Assembly: GCA_019454205.1 (NCBI GenBank)
Contig: CP075369.1
Span: forward strand, 62,001 to 126,000
DNA: 64,000 nucleotides
Origin: Xanthobacteraceae bacterium
GTDB taxonomy: Bacteria; Pseudomonadota; Alphaproteobacteria; Rhizobiales; Xanthobacteraceae
Direction of reading: 5' to 3'
Part shown: positions 8,535 through 17,542 of the stretch, one piece after another
Numbering within the stretch: the stretch's first letter is position 1
Layout of the letters: the number at the start of each line of letters is the position of its first letter
Translations under genes and position numbers: made by a program
The notes under the pieces: model-generated
Databases searched by the model: none
Seen by the model: only the letters and a program-made list of their open reading frames with translations
Told to the model about the DNA's origin: nothing

Positions 8535-9947
8535 TCAGCGGAAGAACAGGAAGGTCGTGACGATGAACAGCGGCACGAGGATCAGCCCCGACCACAGCAT
8601 GTAGCCGAAGAAGCTCGGCATCTTGATGCCGCCGTTGCGTGCAATCGCGTAGACCATGAAGTTCGGCGCGTTGCCGATATAGGTATTCGCGCCCATGAAC
8701 ACCGCGCCTGCCGAAATCGCGGTCAGCGTGAGTGCGCCGCTCGTCATCAGTTTCTGCGGGTCGCCACCCGCAAGCTCGAAGAACACGAGATAGGTCGGCG
8801 CGTTGTCGAGGAACGAGGAAAGCACTCCCGTCAGCCAGAAGTAGGCGACGTTGTTTGCGCTGCCGTCCGGGTTGGTGACGAGCGCGACCAGCGGCGCGAA
8901 CGCGCCGTTGCGCCCGGCTTGCAGCATCGCCAGCACGGGAATGATCGTGATGAAGATACCCGCGAACAGCTTGGCGACTTCCTGAATCGGTCCCCAGTTG
9001 AAGCCGTTCGCTTCATGGTTCGATTTCGGCGTAAGCCAGAGCGAGACCAGCGTCACGGCGATCATCGTGAGGTCGCGCAGGACGTTCTGGACCGCCACTT
9101 CGGTGCCGAGCACGGTGAAGGTGCCGAGCTTCACTTTCGCGCTCAGCAAGATCGCGGCGATGATGACGCCGATCAGGATGAAATTGATGCCGCCGCGCAC
9201 GCGGACCGGCTTGTCCGGGGTCGGATCTTTCGGAAGATGGCCTTCGCGCTTGTAGATGATGCTGTCCAGCACGAAGAAGCCAACAAGCAGCACACCCGCA
9301 CAAAACAGGGTTTCGGGAAGCAGGTTCGTCGTGGTCCAGAAGAAATCGACCCCGCGCAGGAAGCCGAGGAACAGCGGCGGGTCACCGAGCGGCGTCAGCG
9401 AGCCGCCGATATTGGAAACCAGAAAGATAAAGAAGACGAACACATGCACGTTGTGCTTGCGGTCGTCGTTCGCGCGCATCAGCGGACGGATCAGCACCAT
9501 CGAGGCGCCTGTGGTGCCTATGATGCTGGCGAGCACGGTGCCGATGCCGAGCAGCGCCGTGTTGGTTGCAGGCGAGCCGTGCAGGTTTCCGGATACGACG
9601 ATGCCGCCGGCCACCGTGAACAGCGCGAGCAGGAGCAGAATGAACGGAATGTATTCGAGGAAAGCGGTATGCGAGAGCGCGTTTAGCGCGGGCGTGAAAC
9701 CGTAGGCCAGCGCGAGCGGGATCAGAACCAGCGCGGCCCAGAGCGCGGAAATCTTTCCGAAATGGTGTTCCCAGAAATGGGGGGCGAGCAGCGGGAACAA
9801 CGCAATCGAAAGCAGGACGCCGGCGAAAGGAAGCGCCCATGCGAGGCCGAGCGCGGCACCGTTGATCTCGGCGGCGCTCGCCTCGGAAATGCCGGCCGCG
9901 AATACCACGAGTGCGGCGATAGCCGTATTCCGAAGCGAACTGCGCAT
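8535..9947 (-). CDS. Sodium:proton antiporter-like membrane protein (NhaD / citrate-type ion transporter superfamily)
   Basis: A 470-residue polytopic protein. The ATG at 9947 follows a strong GGGGGACGG site and gives a cleavable-looking leader (MRSSLRNTAIAALVVF ... EASAAE). About 11-12 hydrophobic segments follow. The motif FIFLVSNIGGSLTPLGDPPLFLG and the SSFLDNAPTYLVFFE segment are characteristic of NhaD-type and related IT-superfamily carriers. It probably exchanges Na+ (or another small ion) for H+. It is convergent with the carboxyltransferase gene and divergent from the SDR gene; no functional link to them is evident. Confidence 0.88.
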   Translation of the reverse strand: MRSSLRNTAIAALVVFAAGISEASAAEINGAALGLAWALPFAGVLLSIALFPLLAPHFWEHHFGKISALWAALVLIPLALAYGFTPALNALSHTAFLEYIPFILLLLALFTVAGGIVVSGNLHGSPATNTALLGIGTVLASIIGTTGASMVLIRPLMRANDDRKHNVHVFVFFIFLVSNIGGSLTPLGDPPLFLGFLRGVDFFWTTTNLLPETLFCAGVLLVGFFVLDSIIYKREGHLPKDPTPDKPVRVRGGINFILIGVIIAAILLSAKVKLGTFTVLGTEVAVQNVLRDLTMIAVTLVSLWLTPKSNHEANGFNWGPIQEVAKLFAGIFITIIPVLAMLQAGRNGAFAPLVALVTNPDGSANNVAYFWLTGVLSSFLDNAPTYLVFFELAGGDPQKLMTSGALTLTAISAGAVFMGANTYIGNAPNFMVYAIARNGGIKMPSFFGYMLWSGLILVPLFIVTTFLFFR

Positions 9948-10094
9948 TTCCGTCCCCCAAGGCACCTTGATTTTTGCAGGACAGTAGCCTGCGAAACCGT
10001 AACCTCACAACCTTTCGCTTTGCGGCACTTCGCCGGCCAAGGTGGACAAGGGATGCGAAAGTGGTTGAATCCTGCGCAAACCGGAGGAAGAAGA

Positions 10095-10862
10095 ATGAAA
10101 TCGCCGTTCGACATCGCAGGGAAAGTGGCGCTCATCACCGGCTCCAGCCGTGGCATCGGCCGTTCGATTGCGGAGACGATGGCCGGCCTTGGCGCGAAAG
10201 TCGTCGTGTCCTCGCGCAAGGCCGACGCCTGCGAGGAGGTGGCCAAGGCGATCCGCGCCGACGGCGGGGAGGCGACTGTCATCCCCTGCAACATCTCGCG
10301 CAGGAGCGAAGTCGAGGCGCTGGTCAAAGGCACCAAGGATAAATACGGCCGCCTCGACATTCTGGTCTGCAACGCCGCGGTGAACCCGGCGTTCGGGCCG
10401 ATGATCGACATTACCGACGAGGCGTTCGACAAGATCATGGGGTCGAACGTTAAGAGCAACGTCTGGCTCTGCAATCTCGCAATCCCCGATATGGCGAAGC
10501 AGGGCGGCGGCTCGATCATCATTATTTCCTCGATCGGGGGCCTGCGCGCTTCGCCGATGATCGGCACCTACGGCATCTCCAAGGCCGCGGACTTCGCGCT
10601 CGCGCGCAACTACGCGCAGGAATGGGGCCACAAGAACATTCGCGTGAATTGCATTGCGCCGGGCCTCATCAAGACCGATTTCGCCCGCGCGCTATGGGAA
10701 AACGAGCAGCTTGCGAAAGAGCGCAATGCCAAGACGCCGCTGCGGCGCATCGGCGAGCCGGACGAGATCGGCGGCGTGGCTGCGTTCCTCGCGTCACCCG
10801 CGGCGAGCTACATCACCGGCGAAGTGATCGTGGTCGATGGCGGCGTGACCATCGCGCCGTAA
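10095..10862 (+). CDS. Short-chain dehydrogenase/reductase (SDR)
   Basis: A 255-residue classical SDR. The ATG at 10095 has GGAGGAAG upstream. NAD(P) motif TGSSRGIG (residues about 15-22), NAA-type CNAAVN, catalytic Ser in IISSIGG, and catalytic YGISK (Y and K) are all intact. The C-terminal SPAASYITGEVIVVDGG is typical of FabG-like enzymes. The coenzyme and substrate are uncertain: it lacks a clear acidic residue after strand 2 and has VSSRK there, which would favour NADPH. It stands alone and ends at a complex terminator. Confidence 0.88.
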   Translation: MKSPFDIAGKVALITGSSRGIGRSIAETMAGLGAKVVVSSRKADACEEVAKAIRADGGEATVIPCNISRRSEVEALVKGTKDKYGRLDILVCNAAVNPAFGPMIDITDEAFDKIMGSNVKSNVWLCNLAIPDMAKQGGGSIIIISSIGGLRASPMIGTYGISKAADFALARNYAQEWGHKNIRVNCIAPGLIKTDFARALWENEQLAKERNAKTPLRRIGEPDEIGGVAAFLASPAASYITGEVIVVDGGVTIAP

Positions 10863-10882
10863 GCAAGGCGCGCTAGAAAATA

Positions 10883-10974
10883 AAAAAGCCCGGCAACTGA
10901 TGTCGGATCTACCCGACATCGGCATATTCAATGCTCAAGCCGGGTAAACCCGGCTTTGGAGGCCGGGCTTTTTC
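10883..10974. terminator. Bidirectional terminator folding as a three-way junction
   Basis: The outer stem pairs 10883-10895 (A-tract plus GCCCGGC) with 10963-10974 (GCCGGGC plus T-tract). Inside are two more perfect 8-bp hairpins: 10900-10907 with 10914-10921 (GATGTCGG arm) and 10938-10945 with 10950-10957 (AAGCCGGG arm). The A/T tracts on both sides suit both convergent genes (SDR and acyl-CoA dehydrogenase). The inner stems make it far more elaborate than a normal terminator. Confidence 0.7.
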
Positions 10975-10991
10975 TTCTTTGTGAACGGCGT

Positions 10992-12218
10992 TCAGCGCGC
11001 GTTGCCGCCGGTCGCCATGTATTTTTTCAATTCCATCTTGGCGATGGTTTCGCGATGCACTTCATCCGGGCCGTCGGCGAGGCGCAGCGTGCGGTTTCCG
11101 GCCCACGCTTTTGCCAGCGGGAAGTCGGACGATACGCCGCCGCCGCCATGCATCTGGATCGCGCGGTCGATGACCTTCTGCGTCATGTTCGGCGCCACCA
11201 CCTTGATCATCGCGATTTCGGCGCGCGCTTCCTTGTTGCCGAGTTCGTCCATCTTGTGCGCGGCATAGAGCGTGAGCAGCCGCGCCTGGTCGATGTCCAT
11301 GCGCGATTCCGCGATCCAGTGGCGGTTTACGCTGTGTTCGGCGAGCTTCTTGCCGAAGGCCGTGCGCGAAACCGAACGCTGGCACATCAGTTCCAGTGCG
11401 CGTTCGGCCGAGCCGATGGCGCGCATGCAATGATGAATACGGCCCGGTCCAAGCCGGCCTTGCGCGATTTCGAAGCCGCGGCCTTCGCCGAGCAGGATGT
11501 TCGAGACCGGCACGCGCACGTTTTCGAATACAACTTCCGCGTGACCGTGCGGCGCGTCGTCGTACCCGAACACGTCGAGATGACGCAGCACCTTCACGCC
11601 CGGCGTGTCCATCGGGACCAGGACCATCGACTGGCGCTTGTGCAATTCCGCTTTGGGATCGGTCTGGCCCATGAAGATCGCAATCTTGCAGCGCGGGTCG
11701 TTCGCACCGGAGGTCCACCATTTGCGGCCGTTGATGATGTAGTGATCGCCGTCGCGCTTGATTTCGGACTGGATGTTGGTGGCATCCGACGACGCAACCG
11801 CTGGCTCCGTCATAGCGAAGCAGGAACGGATCTTCGCTTCCATCAGCGGCTCGAGCCACTGCTTATGGTGTTCCTTGGTGCCGTAGCGGAGTATCGTCTC
11901 CATGTTGCCGGTGTCCGGCGCGGAGCAGTTGAACGCTTCCGGGCCGATCGGCGAACGGCCCATGATCTCGCAGATCTGGCCGTATTCGTAGTTGGTGAGG
12001 CCGTCCTTATGTTCGGCTTTCGGCAGGAACAGGTTCCACAAGCCTTCCGCGCGCGCTTTCTTCTTCAGTTCGTCCATGATCGGCGGGCTTTTCCAGCGGT
12101 CGCCTTGCTCTTCGAGCTGGCGCGCATAGACCGGCTCCGCGGCATAGACATTTGCGTCCATGAAGGCCGCGACTTTCTTTTTCAGCTCGGCCGCGCGCGG
12201 CGAAAGTGGAATGAACAT
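10992..12218 (-). CDS. Acyl-CoA dehydrogenase (ACAD10/11-like)
   Basis: A 408-residue FAD-dependent dehydrogenase that introduces a 2,3-double bond in an acyl-CoA. It has SCFAMTEPAVASSDATNI and YIINGRKWWTSGA for the FAD/substrate site, RTAFGKKLAEHSVNRHWIAE in the C-terminal helical domain, and the ACAD10/11-type ending RLADGPDEVHRETIAK. A GGAGAAG site precedes the ATG. It is the last gene of a minus-strand operon that includes pimFABCD-like genes, with 25 bases between it and pimD, so it probably acts in the same acyl-CoA degradation. Confidence 0.9.
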   Translation of the reverse strand: MFIPLSPRAAELKKKVAAFMDANVYAAEPVYARQLEEQGDRWKSPPIMDELKKKARAEGLWNLFLPKAEHKDGLTNYEYGQICEIMGRSPIGPEAFNCSAPDTGNMETILRYGTKEHHKQWLEPLMEAKIRSCFAMTEPAVASSDATNIQSEIKRDGDHYIINGRKWWTSGANDPRCKIAIFMGQTDPKAELHKRQSMVLVPMDTPGVKVLRHLDVFGYDDAPHGHAEVVFENVRVPVSNILLGEGRGFEIAQGRLGPGRIHHCMRAIGSAERALELMCQRSVSRTAFGKKLAEHSVNRHWIAESRMDIDQARLLTLYAAHKMDELGNKEARAEIAMIKVVAPNMTQKVIDRAIQMHGGGGVSSDFPLAKAWAGNRTLRLADGPDEVHRETIAKMELKKYMATGGNAR

Positions 12219-12243
12219 TTTTTCTTCTCCCTTACTTTTTTCC

Positions 12244-13395
12244 TTATGCAGCGGACTCGAAGCCGCCCATGTTTCCGAATCGTTCGAGGTGATAGTCGGC
12301 GTCGCCGAACTGAATGTCGATGGCAGTGGCCCGCTTGAACCAGTGGCCGACTTTCAATTCCATCGTCATGCCGATGCCGCCATGCAACTGGATCGCCTGT
12401 TCGCCGACGAATTGCGCGGAGCGGCCGATCTGCGTTTTCGCCGCCGACATCGTCTTGTGGCGGGTAATCGCATCCGCTTCGTTGACCATCATGGTAGCCA
12501 GCATCGTCATGCTTTTTGCCTGTTCGGCTGCGATGAGCATTTCGACGTTGCGATGTTGCAGCACCTGAAACGAGCCGATGGTGACACCGAACTGCTTGCG
12601 CGTGCGGATGTAATCGGTGGTCGCTTCGGTAAGCGCCGCCAGCACACCGACCGCTTCGCCGCAGAGCGCCGCAATGCCGTCATCCACCACCTGTTCGATC
12701 AAAGGATATGCGGCGCCCGGCTTTCCGATCACTTGATCTGTGTCAACGCTTACGCCGGAAAGCTGGATTTCGGCAGCCGTCAGTCCGTCCACCGTGCGAT
12801 AGCCGCGGCGCGAAACGCCGTTCGCTTTCGCGTCGACGATGAAGAGGCCAAGGCCGTCGCGGTCGCGCGAATTGCCGGAGACGCGCGCGGTGACGACGAT
12901 GAAATCGGCCTGATCGCCGTTCAGCACCACGCTTTTCTGGCCGTCGAGCGTGAAGCCGTTGCCGGAAGGTTTCGCGGTGGTCTTCACGTCGAACAAGTCG
13001 TAACGCGACTGGCGCTCGGTATGCGCAAACGCGCCGGTGATCTTTCCTTCGGCAATGGCTGGAAGATATTTATTCTTCTGCGCATCCGTTCCGAAACGGC
13101 GCAGGAATCCGCCCGCGAGCACGACGGTCGGCAGGTAAGGCTCCAGCGCGAGCGCATTGCCCATCGCGCTCATGACAATCATGGTCTCGACCGGGCCGCC
13201 GTTGATGCCGCCGTGTTCTTCGGCGAAGGGCAGGCCGAGGATGCCGAGTTCGGCATACTGCTTCCAGATCTCGCGGCTCCAGCCGTCCGCGCTTTCCAGA
13301 ATCTTCTTGCGGTGTTCGAAATCGTATTTGTCGCCGAGCAGGCCCTCGATGCTGTCTTTCAGCAACTGCTGCTCTTCGGAAAACTCGAAATCCAT
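12244..13395 (-). CDS. pimD: Acyl-CoA dehydrogenase small subunit (PimD-like)
   Basis: A 383-residue acyl-CoA dehydrogenase homologue starting MDFEFSEEQQLLKDSIEGLL, matching pimeloyl-CoA dehydrogenase small subunits. An upstream in-frame extension lies within pimC and is not used. The C-terminal segment AIQLHGGIGMTMELKVGHW is conserved, while the FAD loop (GAFAHTERQSRYDL) differs from active homotetrameric enzymes. The gene lies 28 bases after pimC, in the order seen in the Rhodopseudomonas palustris pimFABCDE operon for dicarboxylic acid degradation. By analogy it should form a heteromer with PimC. Confidence 0.85.
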   Translation of the reverse strand: MDFEFSEEQQLLKDSIEGLLGDKYDFEHRKKILESADGWSREIWKQYAELGILGLPFAEEHGGINGGPVETMIVMSAMGNALALEPYLPTVVLAGGFLRRFGTDAQKNKYLPAIAEGKITGAFAHTERQSRYDLFDVKTTAKPSGNGFTLDGQKSVVLNGDQADFIVVTARVSGNSRDRDGLGLFIVDAKANGVSRRGYRTVDGLTAAEIQLSGVSVDTDQVIGKPGAAYPLIEQVVDDGIAALCGEAVGVLAALTEATTDYIRTRKQFGVTIGSFQVLQHRNVEMLIAAEQAKSMTMLATMMVNEADAITRHKTMSAAKTQIGRSAQFVGEQAIQLHGGIGMTMELKVGHWFKRATAIDIQFGDADYHLERFGNMGGFESAA

Positions 13396-13423
13396 ACGCT
13401 TGTCTTTCTTTCCTCTCCCGGCC

Positions 13424-14623
13424 TCAGAGGCCGAGGATCGCTTTCGCGATGATGTTCTTCTGAATCTCGTTCGAGCCGCCGTAGATCGAGACCTTGCGAT
13501 AGTTGAAATAGTTCGGCGCGAGCGGACCTGCGTAATCCGGGCCGATCGGCAATGCGTTCGAGCCGGTTTCATCCTCATCGGTGAAAGGCAGCGCGAACGG
13601 GCCGACGACTTCCATCAGAAGGTCGGTGATGCCCTGCTGGATTTCCGAGCCTTTGATTTTCAGGATCGAGGAAGCCGGGTCCGGCTTGTTGTCGCGGCGC
13701 TTTCCTTCGGCGGCGACGACACGCATCTGCGTCATCTCCAGCGCCTTCAGTTCGATCTCCAGCTGCGAGACCTTGGCGCGGAAGCGCGGGTCTTCCATCA
13801 TCGGCCTGCCGCCCGACATTTCCTTCGAGGCAAGCTCTTTCAGGCGGCGGATGCGCTCCTTCGAGATGCCGACGCGCGCGATTCCAGTACGCTCGTTGCC
13901 GAGCAGGAACTTCGCGTAATCCCAGCCGCGGTTCTCCTGGCCGACCAGATTCTCGTAAGGCACCTTCACGTTGTCGAAGAATACCTCGTTCACTTCCTTG
14001 CCGCCGTCGATCAGTTGAATCGGGCGAACCGTGATGCCCGGCGTCTTCATGTCGACGAGGATGAAGGAAATGCCTTCCTGCTTCTTTGCTTTCGTATCGG
14101 TGCGCGCGAGCACGAAAATCCAGTCGGCATATTGCGCAAGCGTGGTCCAGGTCTTCTGGCCGTTGATGATCCAGTGGTCGCCTTCGCGCACGGCCTTGGT
14201 GGAAAGACCGGCGAGGTCGGAACCGGCGCCCGGCTCCGAGAAGCCCTGACACCACCAGTCGTCGATGTTGGCGATGCGCGGCAGGAAACGCTTCTTCTGT
14301 TCTTCCGAACCGAACGCCGCGATCACCGGGCCGACCATGCTGACGCCGAACGGCAGCGGATCGGGCGCGGGCGCGCGTTGCAGTTCTTCGAGGAAGATAT
14401 ACTTCTGCACCGGCGTCCAGCCGGTGCCGCCGTATTCCTTCGGCCAGTTCGGAACGGCCCAGCCTTTTTTATTCAGGATGCGCTGCCAGTCGACGATGTC
14501 GGCTTTTTCCAGCTTGCGGCCTTCGATCAGCTTGCGGCGGGTTTCTGCCGGAACGTTCTTGCTGAAGAACTCGCGCACTTCGTCGCGGAATGCGATTTCT
14601 TCCTTGGTGAAATTGAGATCCAT
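13424..14623 (-). CDS. pimC: Acyl-CoA dehydrogenase large subunit (PimC-like)
   Basis: A 399-residue dehydrogenase whose ATG at 14623 follows GGAGG at the right spacing. Motifs include WPKEYGGTGWTPVQ near residue 60, WWCQGFSEPGAGSDLAGLST for the FAD site, HWIINGQKTWTTLAQ, and the C-terminal IYGGSNEIQKNIIAK. The residue in IYGGSNE is glycine where many acyl-CoA dehydrogenases have the catalytic glutamate (IYEG); this is common in heteromeric members of the family. It probably oxidises pimeloyl-CoA or a related dicarboxyl-CoA together with PimD. Confidence 0.87.
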   Translation of the reverse strand: MDLNFTKEEIAFRDEVREFFSKNVPAETRRKLIEGRKLEKADIVDWQRILNKKGWAVPNWPKEYGGTGWTPVQKYIFLEELQRAPAPDPLPFGVSMVGPVIAAFGSEEQKKRFLPRIANIDDWWCQGFSEPGAGSDLAGLSTKAVREGDHWIINGQKTWTTLAQYADWIFVLARTDTKAKKQEGISFILVDMKTPGITVRPIQLIDGGKEVNEVFFDNVKVPYENLVGQENRGWDYAKFLLGNERTGIARVGISKERIRRLKELASKEMSGGRPMMEDPRFRAKVSQLEIELKALEMTQMRVVAAEGKRRDNKPDPASSILKIKGSEIQQGITDLLMEVVGPFALPFTDEDETGSNALPIGPDYAGPLAPNYFNYRKVSIYGGSNEIQKNIIAKAILGL

Positions 14624-14637
14624 CGCGATCCTCCGCG

Positions 14638-15819
14638 TTACTGGATTTCGAACAGGCCGGCGGCACCCATGCCGCCGCCGACGCACATGGTGACGACGCC
14701 GTACTTCGCGTTGCGGCGCTTGCCTTCGATCAGCACATGCCCGGTGAGCCGCGCTCCGGTCATGCCATAGGGATGGCCGACCGCGATCGAACCGCCGCTG
14801 ACGTTCAGTTTTTCCGGGTCGATGCCGAGCTTGTCGCGGCAATAGATCACCTGCACCGCGAAGGCTTCGTTCAGTTCCCAGATGCCGATGTCGTCGATCT
14901 TGAGGCCGTGACGCTTGAGCAGGCGCGGAATTGCGAACACCGGTCCGATCCCCATTTCGTCCGGCTCGCAGCCCGCCGCGACGAAGCCGCGGAAAATGCC
15001 GAGCGGCTTCAGGCCCTTCTTCGCCGCCATCTCCGCGCTCATGATGACGGTCGCGCTCGCGCCGTCGGAAAGCTGGCTCGCATTGCCCGCGGTGACGGAG
15101 CCGCCTTCGCGCACGGGCTTGAGCGAAGCCAGCCCCTCCGCGCTGGTATCGGGACGCGGGCCTTCGTCCTGCGAGAGCGTGATGTCTTTGTAGGAGACTT
15201 CCTTGGTCGCCTTGTCCACGACCGCCATCTTGGTCGAGATCGGCGCGATTTCTTCCTTGAAGCGGCCACCCTGCTGCGCGGCGGCCGTGCGGCGCTGGCT
15301 TTCCAGCGAATATTCGTCCTGCGCTTCGCGCGAAATGTTGTAGCGCTTGGCGACCACTTCCGCCGTGTCCAGCATCGCCATGTAAACGTCGCCCTTGATC
15401 TTCTTCAGTTCGGGATCGACCGCGTGAAACATGTTCATGTGCTCGTTCTGCACGAGGCTGATCGACTCGCCGCCGCCGCCCACTGCGATTTCCACGCCGT
15501 CGAAAATCACCGACCGCGCGGCCAGCGCGATGGCCTGCAAGCCGGACGCGCATTGGCGGTCGATGGTGGTGCCTGCGACCGAGACCGGCAGTCCCGCGCG
15601 CAGCAACGCCTTGCGCGCGATGTTGCCGCCGGTCGCGCCCTGCTGGAGCGCCGCGCCCATCACCACGTCCTCGACTTCGGCGCCGTCGATGCCGGCGCGC
15701 TTCACGGCATGTTCGATGGCATGACCGTAGAGCGTCGCGCCCTCGGTGTTGTTGAACGCGCCGCGATAGGCCTTGCCGATCGGGGTGCGGGCGGTGGAAA
15801 CGATGACGGCCTCACGCAT
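14638..15819 (-). CDS. pimB: Acyl-CoA thiolase (acetyl-CoA C-acyltransferase, PimB-like)
   Basis: A 393-residue thiolase that cleaves 3-ketoacyl-CoA with CoA. The nucleophile is Cys90 in IDRQCASGLQA; NEAFAVQ, GGSIAVGHPYGMTGAR (base His) and CVGGGMGAAGLFE (second Cys) are present, so the enzyme should be active. It lies between the ligase and dehydrogenase genes of the pim-like operon, with 10 bases to pimA and 14 to pimC. It would release acetyl-CoA in each round of dicarboxylate oxidation. Confidence 0.92.
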   Translation of the reverse strand: MREAVIVSTARTPIGKAYRGAFNNTEGATLYGHAIEHAVKRAGIDGAEVEDVVMGAALQQGATGGNIARKALLRAGLPVSVAGTTIDRQCASGLQAIALAARSVIFDGVEIAVGGGGESISLVQNEHMNMFHAVDPELKKIKGDVYMAMLDTAEVVAKRYNISREAQDEYSLESQRRTAAAQQGGRFKEEIAPISTKMAVVDKATKEVSYKDITLSQDEGPRPDTSAEGLASLKPVREGGSVTAGNASQLSDGASATVIMSAEMAAKKGLKPLGIFRGFVAAGCEPDEMGIGPVFAIPRLLKRHGLKIDDIGIWELNEAFAVQVIYCRDKLGIDPEKLNVSGGSIAVGHPYGMTGARLTGHVLIEGKRRNAKYGVVTMCVGGGMGAAGLFEIQ

Positions 15820-15829
15820 TGCGATTTCC

Positions 15830-17542
15830 TCACGGGTTGTTTGCGCCGGCGGTAGCGGGCGTATTTTGCTGTTTCATAGCTTGGTATTTGCGGCGCTCCT
15901 CCTCGACAAGCTCTTTCTTGGAGAGCTTGCCGACCGATGTCATCGGGAGAGCGTCGCGAATTTCGATAGCCGCAGGCATCTCGTGCTTGCCGACCTTGTC
16001 GGCGAGGAATTCCCTAACGGCATCAAGCGTGAGCGGCGTTGCGCCGGCGCGCATCTTGATGAAAGCCTTTGCCGCCTCGCCGCGATAATCGTCCGGCACG
16101 CCGATCACGATCACGCCTTCGATATCGGGATGCTCGAACAGCGCATATTCGATCACGCTCGGATAGACGTTGAAGCCGCCGGAGATGATCATGTCCTTCT
16201 TGCGGTCGACGAGGAACAGCCAGCCGTCCTCGTTCATGTAGCCGATGTCGCCGGTGAGGAAATAACCGTCGCCAACGAAGGCGTTCTTCGTCTCTTCCGG
16301 CTTGTTCCAGTAACCCGCGAAAACATTCGGCCCCTTGATGCGCATTTCGCCGGTTTCGCCGAACGGCAGCACGCGCGACGGATCGTCGAGCGCGACGATA
16401 TCCATATAAAGTCCCGGCAGCGGCAGGCCGATGGTGCCGGCAGGCGCATCGCCGTCATAGGGCAGGTTCGTTCCGGCCGGCGACGTTTCCGTCATGCCCC
16501 AGCCGCCGCGCAGCGAAATGCCGGTCAGCTTCTTGAAGCGCTCGAAGATTTCGACGGGCAGCGGCGCGCCGCCGGACGCGCACATCGAAAGCGAGGACAG
16601 GTCGCGCTTTTCGAGGCCCGGCGACGAGACCAGCGCGATCCACATGGTCGGCACGCCCGGAAAATAATTGGCCTTCTTCTCCTCGATATCGCGGAACGTG
16701 GTCTCGACATCGAAGCGCGGTCGCAACATGCACTCGTTGCCCTGGTCGATTGCGCGAAGGAACACCGAGCTGAGCGCATAAATATGAAACAGCGGCAGGA
16801 CGAGAATGACCTTCTCGCCGGATTTGATTTCGCGCTGCGCCGCGGCCCAGTTCTTGTAGATCGAGTTGGTGCTGGTCAGGTTGCGATGAAGGATCATCGC
16901 GCCTTTCGGCAGTCCCGTGGTGCCGCCGGTATATTGCAGGAGCGCGATGTCGTCTTCGCTCACTTCCGGCCATTGCGACGGAGGCGATGCCAGCGAAAGC
17001 AGGCTTTTAAGCGTGATCGAGCGGCCGTTCGCCGGGATCGGATCGTAATTGATGGGTGCGGGGCCGAATTCGGCATCGTCGCCGACGATCAGGTGATCGA
17101 GCAGGCCTTCCGCGTCGAGCTTCAGTGCGCGCGTGACCATGCCGGGAAAGTTCGTGGTCACCATGATCCGCGCACCGGAATCTTTCAGCTTGTGCGCAAG
17201 CTCGCGCTCCGCATCCAGTGGCGACATATGCACGACGCGCCCGCCGCATTTCAGCACCGCGAAGAACATGATGGGATGCACGGGCGTATTCGGCAGGTAG
17301 AGACCCACCGGCGTTCCCGGCTTCACGCCGAGCGAAATCAGTCCAGCCGCCGCGCGCGAAACGAGATCGTTCAGTTCCTTGTAGGTCGTGCGCTTGTCGC
17401 GATATTCGAGCGCGTAATTGCCGGGATAAGTGGCGGCCGCGCGTTCGAACAACTCGTTCACCGTGCCCGCGCGCACCGGCGCCGCCCAATCCACCTTCGG
17501 AGGATAGGACTTCTCCCAGGGGAAAGGGCGGGCGTGCGTCAT
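15830..17542 (-). CDS. pimA: Acid-CoA ligase (dicarboxylate/long-chain fatty acid, PimA-like)
   Basis: A 570-residue ANL-superfamily adenylating enzyme. The ATG at 17542 overlaps the pimF stop (ATGA). The P-loop is YTGGTTGLPKGAM, followed by GWGMTETSPAG, TGDIGYMNEDGWLF, DRKKDMIISGGFNVYP (hinge) and a C-terminal MTSVGKLSKKEL with the catalytic lysine. It converts a free acid to its CoA thioester with ATP. By operon order it corresponds to PimA of R. palustris, which activates C7-C14 dicarboxylates and fatty acids; the exact chain-length preference here is not known. Confidence 0.88.
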   Translation of the reverse strand: MTHARPFPWEKSYPPKVDWAAPVRAGTVNELFERAAATYPGNYALEYRDKRTTYKELNDLVSRAAAGLISLGVKPGTPVGLYLPNTPVHPIMFFAVLKCGGRVVHMSPLDAERELAHKLKDSGARIMVTTNFPGMVTRALKLDAEGLLDHLIVGDDAEFGPAPINYDPIPANGRSITLKSLLSLASPPSQWPEVSEDDIALLQYTGGTTGLPKGAMILHRNLTSTNSIYKNWAAAQREIKSGEKVILVLPLFHIYALSSVFLRAIDQGNECMLRPRFDVETTFRDIEEKKANYFPGVPTMWIALVSSPGLEKRDLSSLSMCASGGAPLPVEIFERFKKLTGISLRGGWGMTETSPAGTNLPYDGDAPAGTIGLPLPGLYMDIVALDDPSRVLPFGETGEMRIKGPNVFAGYWNKPEETKNAFVGDGYFLTGDIGYMNEDGWLFLVDRKKDMIISGGFNVYPSVIEYALFEHPDIEGVIVIGVPDDYRGEAAKAFIKMRAGATPLTLDAVREFLADKVGKHEMPAAIEIRDALPMTSVGKLSKKELVEEERRKYQAMKQQNTPATAGANNP

